From NCBI GenBank assembly GCA_022508985.1, contig JAFLUA010000009.1, positions 1-64,000 on the forward strand: 64,000 nucleotides of DNA, in the 5' to 3' direction. The DNA is from Muribaculaceae bacterium. Its GTDB lineage: Bacteria; Bacteroidota; Bacteroidia; Bacteroidales; Muribaculaceae. Below, piece after piece: positions 55,283 to 62,884 of this stretch (position 1 is its first letter; every line of letters starts with the position of its first letter). The notes under the pieces are model-generated. The model was given only the letters and a program-made list of their open reading frames with translations. It ran no database searches and was not told the origin of the DNA. A program made the position numbers and the translations under genes.

Positions 55283-56005
55283 TTATTTAAGAATCGAAGC
55301 AATCTGTCGCCCCGAAGCCGACGGCAGAAGTTTTGTCAGGTAGTCGTACATCAGGCGGTACGATTCGACCGGAGTGCGCCCTTTTGATGTCTCGACAAAA
55401 TCTTCTCCAAAAAGATTTTCGGGCGTATTATATCGTGCAAGGCCCCAACCGAATTCCTTTCCTGTTTTACTCACGGCATACTCAAAATCTTCGATTACGA
55501 TGTGTGTGCCCATCTGCAACGACGTCAGTGAGCGCTCGAGGGCATTGCGGTTAACCTTATATTCAACATCGCCCAGGCCCGTGAGGTCGACAAGGTCGGT
55601 GGCAGTGCGCTTACGGCGTGGCAGTGCCTCAAAAAGTCTTTTCAGGTCGGGCGACAACATAGAGCCGAACTCCTCGATAGCGTTCAGCACCGTCGTGTCG
55701 CCAAGTTTGCCTTCGCTGCCGGATATAAGAGGCCGCGATGCACGACGCCAATTGACAAAATCGGCAAACCATTCAAGACTGATATACATCGTTTTACAAC
55801 CGAAAAACTTGCCGTAGGCGCATTTGCGACGACGGATAACAGGTCCTTTCCATTCCCACGGGCCGTCGAGGTCTTTGACAAACCATAAGTCGGGGTCGCT
55901 CATCTCTTCAACGGAAAAACCGGCAATGCTATTGCGGAAAAATGGCAGAAACCCTAACTCAAGTACCCGCTCTTCAAGGTCGTGTGCGCTGCTAAGGAGT
56001 CTCAT
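55283..56005 (-). CDS. Conserved protein, possibly AlkZ-related winged-helix type
   Basis: A 240-aa cytoplasmic protein. The conserved start (LEERVLELGFLPFFRNSIAGFSVEEMSDPDLWF followed by GPWEWKGPV and YGKFF) recalls a Bacteroidota/Firmicutes family that I remember as AlkZ-related; this is recollection, not proof. The catalytic QxQ/QxD motif of AlkZ DNA glycosylases was not found, so enzyme activity is doubtful. It overlaps the end of exonuclease III by 4 nt, and this coupling with a repair gene is consistent with a DNA repair role. Confidence 0.75.
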   Translation of the reverse strand: MRLLSSAHDLEERVLELGFLPFFRNSIAGFSVEEMSDPDLWFVKDLDGPWEWKGPVIRRRKCAYGKFFGCKTMYISLEWFADFVNWRRASRPLISGSEGKLGDTTVLNAIEEFGSMLSPDLKRLFEALPRRKRTATDLVDLTGLGDVEYKVNRNALERSLTSLQMGTHIVIEDFEYAVSKTGKEFGWGLARYNTPENLFGEDFVETSKGRTPVESYRLMYDYLTKLLPSASGRQIASILK

Positions 56006-56757
56006 AGCTTGATGTCAACGCCTACGGGGCAGTGGTCGGAGCCAAGTACTTCGGGATAGATTGATGCGTCGTTGAGAAGCCCGGCAATGCGCTCCGACAC
56101 AATGAAATAGTCGATACGCCAGCCCACATTGCGTGCGCGAGCTCCACCGCGGTAACTCCACCAGCTGTAGGCCGCTTTTTTGTCGGGATTGAAATGACGG
56201 TAAGTGTCGACATATCCGGCGTCGAGAAAACGCGTCATGCAGGCACGTTCTTCATCGGTAAAACCGGCGTTGTGGTGGTTCGACGATGGATTTGCAAGGT
56301 CTATTTCCTTGTGTGCCACGTTCATATCGCCACACACTATTACGGGCTTTGTCATGTCGAGTTCCTGGATGAATTTGAGGAATTCAGCTTCCCAATCAAC
56401 GCGATAGTCTAAGCGCGCAAGCTCGCTCTGCGAATTTGGCACATACACATTCACCAGATAGAAATCGACATACTCTAACACCAAAACGCGCCCCTCGTGG
56501 TCGTGACGCTCCACACCGATGCCGCGTCGAACCGAGAGAGGACGATGCCGCGTAAATATAGCAGTGCCCGAATATCCCTTGCGCTCTGCGTAGTTATAGT
56601 AAGCCTCGTAGCCGTCGAAATGCAAGTCGATTTGTCCTTCCTGCAGCTTCGTCTCTTGAAGACATACAAAATCGGCGTCGAAGCCTTTGAAAATTTCAGC
56701 GAAACCTTTACTAACAATGGCTCTGAGACCATTGACATTCCATGATATAAATTTCAT
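56002..56757 (-). CDS. xth: Exodeoxyribonuclease III
   Basis: An AP endonuclease and 3'-5' exonuclease of base excision repair, 251 aa. Motifs: MKFISWNVNGLRAIVSKG, LQETKLQEGQI, VCGDMNVAHKEIDLANP, YSWWSYRGGARARNVGWRIDYF and SDHCPVG at the end, which contains the catalytic His. It is the first gene of a two-gene operon with the 240-aa protein. Confidence 0.97.
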   Translation of the reverse strand: MKFISWNVNGLRAIVSKGFAEIFKGFDADFVCLQETKLQEGQIDLHFDGYEAYYNYAERKGYSGTAIFTRHRPLSVRRGIGVERHDHEGRVLVLEYVDFYLVNVYVPNSQSELARLDYRVDWEAEFLKFIQELDMTKPVIVCGDMNVAHKEIDLANPSSNHHNAGFTDEERACMTRFLDAGYVDTYRHFNPDKKAAYSWWSYRGGARARNVGWRIDYFIVSERIAGLLNDASIYPEVLGSDHCPVGVDIKL

Positions 56758-56775
56758 AGCTCAAAATATTTGCTG

Positions 56776-56783
56776 CAAAGATA
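56776..56783 (-). promoter_or_regulatory. -7 box of the xth operon
   Basis: TATCTTTG on the minus strand is a perfect TAnnTTTG, 18 nt before the start codon. TTG at 56800-56802 gives a 16-nt spacer, somewhat short. Confidence 0.65.
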
Positions 56784-56820
56784 GCGATTTTTTCGTTCAC
56801 AACGGGGCATATATGACATC

Positions 56821-57060
56821 GTCGGCTCGCCGCCCCGCTCACCCCATCCGCGCAGCATCGAGTCGGAGATTCGACAATGTCCCATGCCGCGGAGCGGCTA
56901 CACTATGGTTAGCCGTGTACAGGGAGCGATAGCGAGCTATGCCCGGATTGCGCCGTAAAAAAATTGAATCAGTGCCGGAGGTACGGCACTTCGCGACTAA
57001 GGTGTCGCCCGCCCTCGGTATCTCCACCCTCTCTGGCGGCTCGGAGAGTCGCCAATATTA
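56821..57060. repeat. Structured intergenic repeat block C
   Basis: This lies between the divergent xth and gltX promoters, with no credible gene. Hairpins: CGAGTC-GGA-GATTCG (56859-56873, one G-U), GCCGC-GGA-GCGGC (56886-56898, perfect), AGTGCCG/CGGCACT (56971-56990, perfect 7-bp arms, 6-nt loop) and GGCGGCTC-GGA-GAGTCGCC (57035-57053, one G-U). After two of them the word CAATGTC or CAATATT follows, as behind the last hairpin of block A. Confidence 0.7.
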
Positions 57061-57098
57061 CGTTGGCGCGCTAGCAATCGCCGATACTGCTAAAAATA

Positions 57099-57130
57099 TT
57101 TGTGTAAATTGCCACATTTAATTAATTTTG
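57099..57130 (+). promoter_or_regulatory. Promoter of gltX
   Basis: TTTG (57099-57102), a 20-nt spacer and TAATTTTG (57123-57130) are a perfect match to the Bacteroidota consensus, 21 nt before the ATG. Confidence 0.85.
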
Positions 57131-57151
57131 CGGCATTAAAAGCATTATAAA

Positions 57152-58693
57152 ATGTCTACATCACAAAGAGAAGTGCGTGTGCGTTTTGCACCATCACCAA
57201 CAGGTCCTCTGCACATCGGAGGCGTTCGTACTGCATTGTATAATTATCTGTTTGCGCGTCAGCATGGCGGCAAGATGATTCTTAGAATAGAAGATACCGA
57301 CTCCCAGCGCTTTGTGCCTGGAGCCGAAGATTATATCAACGAAGCTTTGGCATGGCTTGGTATAGAGATTGACGAAGGCGTTCGCGAAGGCGGTCCTTAC
57401 GGCCCCTACAAGCAGAGCGAGCGTCGCGACATCTATCGCGAGCACGTCAAAATGCTCCTTGATAGCGGTAAGGCCTATATCGCTTTCGATACTCCGGTCG
57501 AGCTCGATGCTAAACGTGCTGAAATAGCTAATTTCCAGTATGATGCGTCGACACGTATGTCGATGCGTAACTCACTCACTATGCCTGTCGACGAGGTGGC
57601 AAGGCTAATAGCCGATGGCGTGCAGTATGTGGTGCGCTTCCGTATCGACCCGGGACGCGATGTCGCTGTCGACGACCTTATCCGCGGTCGCGTAACAATC
57701 AAGAGTGACATACTCGACGACAAGGTGCTTTATAAGAGTGCCGACGACCTGCCTACATACCATCTCGCCAACATTGTCGACGACCATCTGATGAAAGTGT
57801 CGCACGTGATTCGCGGTGAGGAATGGCTCCCATCAGCTCCATTGCATGTGCTTTTGTATGAGGCTTTTGGATGGGCCGATACCGCACCGGCATTTGTCCA
57901 CCTGCCACTCCTGCTCAAGCCCGATGGAAAAGGTAAATTGAGTAAGCGCGACGGCGATCGCCTTGGATTCCCTGTTTTTCCCCTCGAATGGCACGACCCC
58001 AAGAGTGGCGAAACATCGTCGGGATATCGTGAAAGCGGTTATTTGCCACAAGCTGTTGTCAACTTCCTGGCTTTGCTGGGATGGAACCCGGGCGACGATA
58101 CCGAGGTAATGTCGATGGACGAGCTTATTAGCAAATTCTCGCTCGACCACTGCTCACGTGCCGGTGCTAAATTTGCATACGAAAAAGGTAAGTGGTTTAA
58201 TCATACATATTTACAAACTATGCCAGACGCCGATTTGGCCGAGCTGTTTAAGCCTGTGATGAAAGACAACGGCGTTGACCCTGACGATTTTTCCGACGAG
58301 TACATTACACGTGCGGTGGGAATGGTTAAGAGCCGTATAAATTTTGTGCGCGACTTGTGGGATAATGCCCGTTTCTTCTTTGTTGCTCCGACTAAATACG
58401 AACCTAAGGCGGTGAAAAAACGCTGGAGCGAAGAGATGCCTACTATCATGACGGCATTGGCTAACCTCTTGGAGGGCGAAAGCAACTTCGATGGCGCTTA
58501 TCTTGAGCCTAAAGTTCTTGGATGGATTGAGCAAAACGGCTACCACCTTGGTAATGTGATGAATGCATTCCGTCTCACGGTGGTAGGCGAGTGTAAAGGT
58601 CCTCACATGTTTGATATAACCGACCTTATGGGCCGAGAAGCTACCGTTGCTCGTATCCGCGCTGGAGTAGAGCGCATAAAACCGGTGGAATAA
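57152..58693 (+). CDS. gltX: Glutamyl-tRNA synthetase
   Basis: A class I aminoacyl-tRNA synthetase charging tRNA-Glu, 513 aa. The HIGH motif is [22 protein letters not shown] and the KMSKS-like motif is [23 protein letters not shown] lies between them. The length is at the upper end of normal. The ArgC-like gene follows after 15 nt in the same direction. Confidence 0.98.
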   Translation: MSTSQREVRVRFAPSPTGPLHIGGVRTALYNYLFARQHGGKMILRIEDTDSQRFVPGAEDYINEALAWLGIEIDEGVREGGPYGPYKQSERRDIYREHVKMLLDSGKAYIAFDTPVELDAKRAEIANFQYDASTRMSMRNSLTMPVDEVARLIADGVQYVVRFRIDPGRDVAVDDLIRGRVTIKSDILDDKVLYKSADDLPTYHLANIVDDHLMKVSHVIRGEEWLPSAPLHVLLYEAFGWADTAPAFVHLPLLLKPDGKGKLSKRDGDRLGFPVFPLEWHDPKSGETSSGYRESGYLPQAVVNFLALLGWNPGDDTEVMSMDELISKFSLDHCSRAGAKFAYEKGKWFNHTYLQTMPDADLAELFKPVMKDNGVDPDDFSDEYITRAVGMVKSRINFVRDLWDNARFFFVAPTKYEPKAVKKRWSEEMPTIMTALANLLEGESNFDGAYLEPKVLGWIEQNGYHLGNVMNAFRLTVVGECKGPHMFDITDLMGREATVARIRAGVERIKPVE

Positions 58694-58708
58694 TAGAAAA
58701 ATATACCT

Positions 58709-59614
58709 ATGATAAAAGTTGGAATATACGGCCCCGATGCTGTTAACGACCCCGTTAGAAAGCAGCTGTTGCGCCTTTTATTGCGACACCCCGATGTCGA
58801 CCTTCGGGCAGTTGCATCGCCTGCCGGCAATACTGTGCCATTGTCGATCCTACACCCTGTCTACGCCGGTGAGACCGATTTAACACTCGAGCGTGTATTG
58901 AACCTCGACGGCCTCGACGTGCTTTTCGTTATCGACGAAGAAAATATCACAGAAGAGATACGCGAGAAGTTCAATAGCGACGAGAATTTCCGCCTTATTG
59001 TTATCGGAAATGCCGACCACTTGCGTGCTGACCGACCGGCAGAGTTTGTGTATGGCTTGCCGGAATACTATCGTAAGGCCCTCGTGCGTGATGCCAGAGC
59101 CGCTGTGTCGCCAAGAGCCGAGGCTATGCTTATCGAACTTGCACTGCTGCCGCTTGCTAAAAACGAAATGCTGAATGCTCCCGTTGAGGTCATGATGGCA
59201 ACAAATCGCCCTTGGAGCCTTGATGATGCAACGGAAGAAGCTCGCGTGACCCTTCAGCAAGTACAGCCTTCGTTTATCCACACCATAACTTCGATGGCAG
59301 CCGACGAGGCTCCGTTTGAGCGACTCGACTTGGTGGCTCGACTCGAAACACCGATTGCAATCGAAGAAATAGAGCGTCTTTACAATGAGGCATACGAAGA
59401 CCATAGCTTTGTTTATCTCCTTCCCGATGAAACGACCATCGACGAAGATCTTAGAGGTAGCAATAAGTGTCTGATTCAACTTTCGCGCGGTGCCGATGGA
59501 GTCCTAATTGTAAAAGCTACACTCGATGCTCTTACTAAAGGTTGCACGGGCACTGCCGTTCACCTTATGGACTTGCTCTTCGGGCTATACGAACGCACCG
59601 GATTATCTATTTGA
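58709..59614 (+). CDS. ArgC-like protein lacking the catalytic cysteine (pseudoenzyme)
   Basis: The 301-aa protein aligns by eye with N-acetyl-gamma-glutamyl-phosphate reductase along its length: LLRLLLRHPDVDLRAVASP, LDGLDVLFVI, FVYGLPEYYRKAL, ELALLPLAKNEMLNAPVEV, and at the C-terminus NKCLIQL ... VKATLDALTKGCTGTAV-LMDLLFGLYERTGL. The place of the catalytic motif (family NPGCFAT) reads VSPRAEAM, with no Cys. The Gly-rich NADP loop (GASGYTG) reads GPDAVND, keeping one Gly. It thus cannot work as ArgC and may bind a ligand or have a regulatory role. It is co-directional with gltX, a glutamate link. Confidence 0.85.
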   Translation: MIKVGIYGPDAVNDPVRKQLLRLLLRHPDVDLRAVASPAGNTVPLSILHPVYAGETDLTLERVLNLDGLDVLFVIDEENITEEIREKFNSDENFRLIVIGNADHLRADRPAEFVYGLPEYYRKALVRDARAAVSPRAEAMLIELALLPLAKNEMLNAPVEVMMATNRPWSLDDATEEARVTLQQVQPSFIHTITSMAADEAPFERLDLVARLETPIAIEEIERLYNEAYEDHSFVYLLPDETTIDEDLRGSNKCLIQLSRGADGVLIVKATLDALTKGCTGTAVHLMDLLFGLYERTGLSI

Positions 59615-59651
59615 TTTCTTTTTAAGAACTACCGGTCAAAATCTAACGATT

Positions 59652-61079
59652 GTGTGTAGAACGTTTCTAATCAGTTTCTTAGTGCTGAGTTATCAGCTCA
59701 TTTACGCGACATCAATTGATGGCGATAGTATTGAGTGGACTGCACAAAATGCCAGCCAAACACTACCGATTCTCTACATTAACACAGAAGACTCGGTGCC
59801 TGTTGTCGATAAAGAGACGAAAATACCTGCAGGGCTATGGGTCGAAATTCCTGATGCCTGTGAAAGTAAAGATTTTACACTGGGGTCATTGGAAGAGCCG
59901 GTAGAAATTACCATAAAAGGGCGAGGAAATGCCTCTTGGTTGCTTGATAAAAAACCTTATAAAATTAAATTTGAGAAAAAGACTGAATTTCTCGGCATGC
60001 CTAAGCAAAAGCATTTCGCTTTGCTCAATTCTTCGGGCGGTTCCGGGATAGCTCAAATGATGGGTATGGAGCTCGCCCGAATAGCCGGTATGGATTGGGC
60101 TCCTCGGCTCGTTCCGGTAGAATTGGTTCTGAACGGTGAATATTTGGGCCTTTATAATGTGGCCGAAAGCATCAAGATAGATAAAAATCGTGTTAATATA
60201 TACGAACAAGAAGACTTAAACGAAGACGAAGAAACTATTCCATACGGTTGGCTCGTCGAGATTGACAATTATAGCGATTCGTGCCAGATAGTGATTAAGG
60301 AGCCTGGTTGGACTACAATGCGAGTCACTTACCACACTCCCGAAGAGTTATCGGAGATGCAGGAGAATTGGCTTTATGATGAATTCTATAAGTTGAATGA
60401 AACCATATATTCCAAAGAAGACTCTATCAAAGAATCTTGGGCAAATATAATCGATGCGCACTCGTTGGCTAAATTATTTTTAGTTCGTGAGGTATTAGGC
60501 GATAAAGATGGGTTTAACGGAAGTTTTTATCTTTATAAAGACAAAGGTGAAAATAGCATTTGGAAGGCCGGCCCAATGTGGGATCCGATGCTGGATTGTG
60601 CTCAGCCTCCTACCGATTGGGTTATGAACAACCTGCCAAGCTATTCTAAATGGAAGATTATTCCACAGGTCTTTTACACAAAAGCGTTCTCAGATGCTTT
60701 TATAGATGAATGGCAGACATTCTATCCAAAGTTGGAAGATATAGCCGCTTATATGGAAGACTATGCTTCTAAGGTGTGTGAAGCAAGTAGTGCCGACAAA
60801 AATAGATGGCCGGATGCCGCATTGATAACCATCGATGCCGTAAAAAGCAGAGTCCAATGGATTCGTAATAGCTCTAAATGGATTGATGAAAATAAATATT
60901 ATTACGACGATTACCTATCCGGAATTGACAACGTCGTTGTTGAAGAATCGGGAGATTCCGAAATCTATACTTTAGATGGCCGTAAAGTTCCTCAAATTAC
61001 GGCAAAAGGCATTTATATCATCAAAATAAAGATGGATAATGGCACGATAGAAACAAAAAAGATTTTCTACCAGCCTTAA
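59652..61079 (+). CDS. CotH-family secreted protein with C-terminal sorting-like domain
   Basis: CotH proteins are atypical kinases, and many bacterial ones are surface or secreted. About 475 aa from the GTG at 59652, which gives a signal peptide (CRTFLISFLVLSYQLIYA). The open frame begins at 59526 but that part lies inside the previous gene, and no ATG follows before residue ~158. Core motifs are KGRGNASWLLDKKPYKIKFEKK-type, LGLYNVAESIKIDKNRVN and MWDPMLDCAQ. The C-terminus (IYTLDGRKVP ... KGIYIIKIKMDNG) resembles short T9SS-type or prokaryotic C-terminal beta domains. It is AT-richer than gltX. Confidence 0.8.
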   Translation: MCRTFLISFLVLSYQLIYATSIDGDSIEWTAQNASQTLPILYINTEDSVPVVDKETKIPAGLWVEIPDACESKDFTLGSLEEPVEITIKGRGNASWLLDKKPYKIKFEKKTEFLGMPKQKHFALLNSSGGSGIAQMMGMELARIAGMDWAPRLVPVELVLNGEYLGLYNVAESIKIDKNRVNIYEQEDLNEDEETIPYGWLVEIDNYSDSCQIVIKEPGWTTMRVTYHTPEELSEMQENWLYDEFYKLNETIYSKEDSIKESWANIIDAHSLAKLFLVREVLGDKDGFNGSFYLYKDKGENSIWKAGPMWDPMLDCAQPPTDWVMNNLPSYSKWKIIPQVFYTKAFSDAFIDEWQTFYPKLEDIAAYMEDYASKVCEASSADKNRWPDAALITIDAVKSRVQWIRNSSKWIDENKYYYDDYLSGIDNVVVEESGDSEIYTLDGRKVPQITAKGIYIIKIKMDNGTIETKKIFYQP

Positions 61080-61180
61080 TTCTGTTGCGATATCGTAGCA
61101 TTTGCATAAAAGAGTGGAGCTATTGGCAAACAGCTCTAAGACGTGATTTTTGCGAAGATTTTTCGCGAAATGAAATTGAG

Positions 61181-61699
61181 CTAAGAAAAAAGACGAGCAA
61201 GATTTTGGCATCCGCTCTCAAGAAGATCAAGTACCAACTCAAAGCCTTCAGCTCCCTCGTAATATGGGTCTGGGATATAGTCGTAGCGCATAGCCTTGTC
61301 GACAAGTGCTGCCATGGGTATTATTTTATCTTCAGCTTCAACACTCGGCGCGAGACGTCGCAGATCGCTCTCATTTTGAGAATCCATCGGTATGATAATA
61401 TCAAAATCATCAAAGTCAGCTGCTGATACTTGTCGGCACCGGTGGGTCAGTTCTATCCCGCGCCGACGTGCGTGCACCCTCATGCGATTGTCGGGAAGCT
61501 GACCTATATGCCAGCGTCCGGTTCCGGCAGAGTCTATAATCCAATTGTCTGCACAGCCTTGGTTTTCAACGATATCGCTCAACACTCCTTCGGCAGCCGG
61601 AGAGCGACAGATATTGCCCAAACAAATGAAAAGCACTCTTATCGGTTTTTTATCTTTGAGTAATGCAAGGGTATTTTGCTGCTTAGGAGATAGTTCCAT
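61181..61699 (-). CDS. Low-molecular-weight protein-tyrosine phosphatase
   Basis: A 172-aa member of the LMW-PTP family. The P-loop CLGNICRSP (C26 to R32) and the general-acid loop IPDPYYEG are intact, so activity is expected. The ATG at 61699 is preferred over an upstream frame to 61753, which lies within birA. The start overlaps birA by 17 nt. Such enzymes often regulate capsule or EPS tyrosine kinases, but none is nearby. Confidence 0.92.
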   Translation of the reverse strand: MELSPKQQNTLALLKDKKPIRVLFICLGNICRSPAAEGVLSDIVENQGCADNWIIDSAGTGRWHIGQLPDNRMRVHARRRGIELTHRCRQVSAADFDDFDIIIPMDSQNESDLRRLAPSVEAEDKIIPMAALVDKAMRYDYIPDPYYEGAEGFELVLDLLESGCQNLARLFS

Positions 61700-62447
61700 C
61701 AGTTTTGTCGTTAAATATAAAAGATACTTCTTTGAATGCATACTTGCGCCCATTCGATAGCGTTAGCATACCGTTGAGGTCGACATCTGTTATGTGTCCA
61801 TAGAACAGACCGTTATGCTCATCGAAGAATGGATGCTGCCCCGAGGTTCTTATCAATTTTTGCATGTAATCAGCTTTGAGCCGCGCCGGGTCGGGACAAT
61901 CATCGTACATATCGAATTGCTCAACTAATTTGTCGACACATTGTTCAAGATATGGTTTTAGCGGCGTAAGTCTCCCGGTGAGCAGAGCTATTGAAGTGGG
62001 GTTGGGAGCGTCGGATACAAAAATCGTTTGGTTCACATTTAGGCCTATGCCTACTATCGCGCGTTCGATAGCGCTGCCCGACAACTTATTTTCAATTAAG
62101 ATTCCGCATATTTTTTTGTCGCCGACATATATGTCGTTGGGCCATTTTACTTTGGCTTTTAGGTCGGAGCCATATTCGGCGAAAATGGAGTCGAGACTCT
62201 CTACGATAGCCAAAGACACTATCATAGATAGTTCAAATTGCCTCACGGCATCGAGCCTATGCGGGAGCAACAGAAGCGAGAATGTGAGATTTTCACCGGG
62301 CGCCGCCTCCCACGAGTTACCACGCTGGCCGCGTCCTGCCGTTTGCTCGCGGCATGCTATTGTGTGCCCGTGATGGCAATCGCTGCGCTCAGCTAATATG
62401 CTATTGGTTGAGGTGCAGGAGTCGATATATTCTATAGCGAAGCTCAT
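61683..62447 (-). CDS. birA: Biotin--[acetyl-CoA-carboxylase] ligase
   Basis: It attaches biotin to carrier proteins via biotinyl-AMP. The 254-aa protein has the biotin-binding [15 protein letters not shown] motif and [21 protein letters not shown]. No N-terminal HTH is present, so it is the monofunctional ligase and does not repress biotin genes. It overlaps tsaE by 4 nt. Confidence 0.96.
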   Translation of the reverse strand: MSFAIEYIDSCTSTNSILAERSDCHHGHTIACREQTAGRGQRGNSWEAAPGENLTFSLLLLPHRLDAVRQFELSMIVSLAIVESLDSIFAEYGSDLKAKVKWPNDIYVGDKKICGILIENKLSGSAIERAIVGIGLNVNQTIFVSDAPNPTSIALLTGRLTPLKPYLEQCVDKLVEQFDMYDDCPDPARLKADYMQKLIRTSGQHPFFDEHNGLFYGHITDVDLNGMLTLSNGRKYAFKEVSFIFNDKTDGTIS

Positions 62448-62869
62448 TCCGATATCTCGAGAGTACGCGAATCATCGTCGTTGACGCGTATGCGCACCGT
62501 CACGGTGTCGGATGGCAAGACCGGCGCTATTCTTTCGGGCCATTCAATAAGGCACAGTGCGCCCGAGTCGAAATAGTCTTCAATGCCAAGCTCGAGAGCT
62601 TCGTCGAGGTCGTCAATGCGGTAGAAGTCAAAATGATATATCAACTCCGCTGTCGTGTCCGACCGATATTCGTTTATAAGAGCGAACGTAGGTGATGCAG
62701 TATCGTCGGAGTCTACACCGAGCGTGCGGCATAGCTGATTTATAAACGTTGTTTTACCGGCTCCCATATCGCCGTAAAAGGCAAAAACGGTATTGTCGCC
62801 CATTAATTCGACAAATTGTAGTGCTGCCTTAGGCAGTGCCTCGAGATTTTCAACGTTGATAGTCTTCAT
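62444..62869 (-). CDS. tsaE: tRNA threonylcarbamoyladenosine biosynthesis ATPase TsaE
   Basis: The ATPase that drives turnover of the TsaBD complex, 141 aa. Walker A is [14 protein letters not shown]; the [10 protein letters not shown] and [17 protein letters not shown] motifs and [13 protein letters not shown] are typical. It is 15 nt behind porX. tsaD lies about 12 kb away on the opposite strand. Confidence 0.96.
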   Translation of the reverse strand: MKTINVENLEALPKAALQFVELMGDNTVFAFYGDMGAGKTTFINQLCRTLGVDSDDTASPTFALINEYRSDTTAELIYHFDFYRIDDLDEALELGIEDYFDSGALCLIEWPERIAPVLPSDTVTVRIRVNDDDSRTLEISE

Positions 62870-62884
62870 ATCTTGCTTGCTTGA

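Noticed and set aside
37861-57060. CRISPR array in the hairpin blocks
   Set aside because: Repeats are not regularly spaced, differ in sequence, and no cas gene is present.
56687-57121. Small open frames over repeat block C
   Set aside because: Several overlap on both strands and arise from the palindromic sequence; they interrupt the xth and gltX promoters.
58709-59614. Functional argC
   Set aside because: The catalytic cysteine and the nucleotide-binding glycines are absent.
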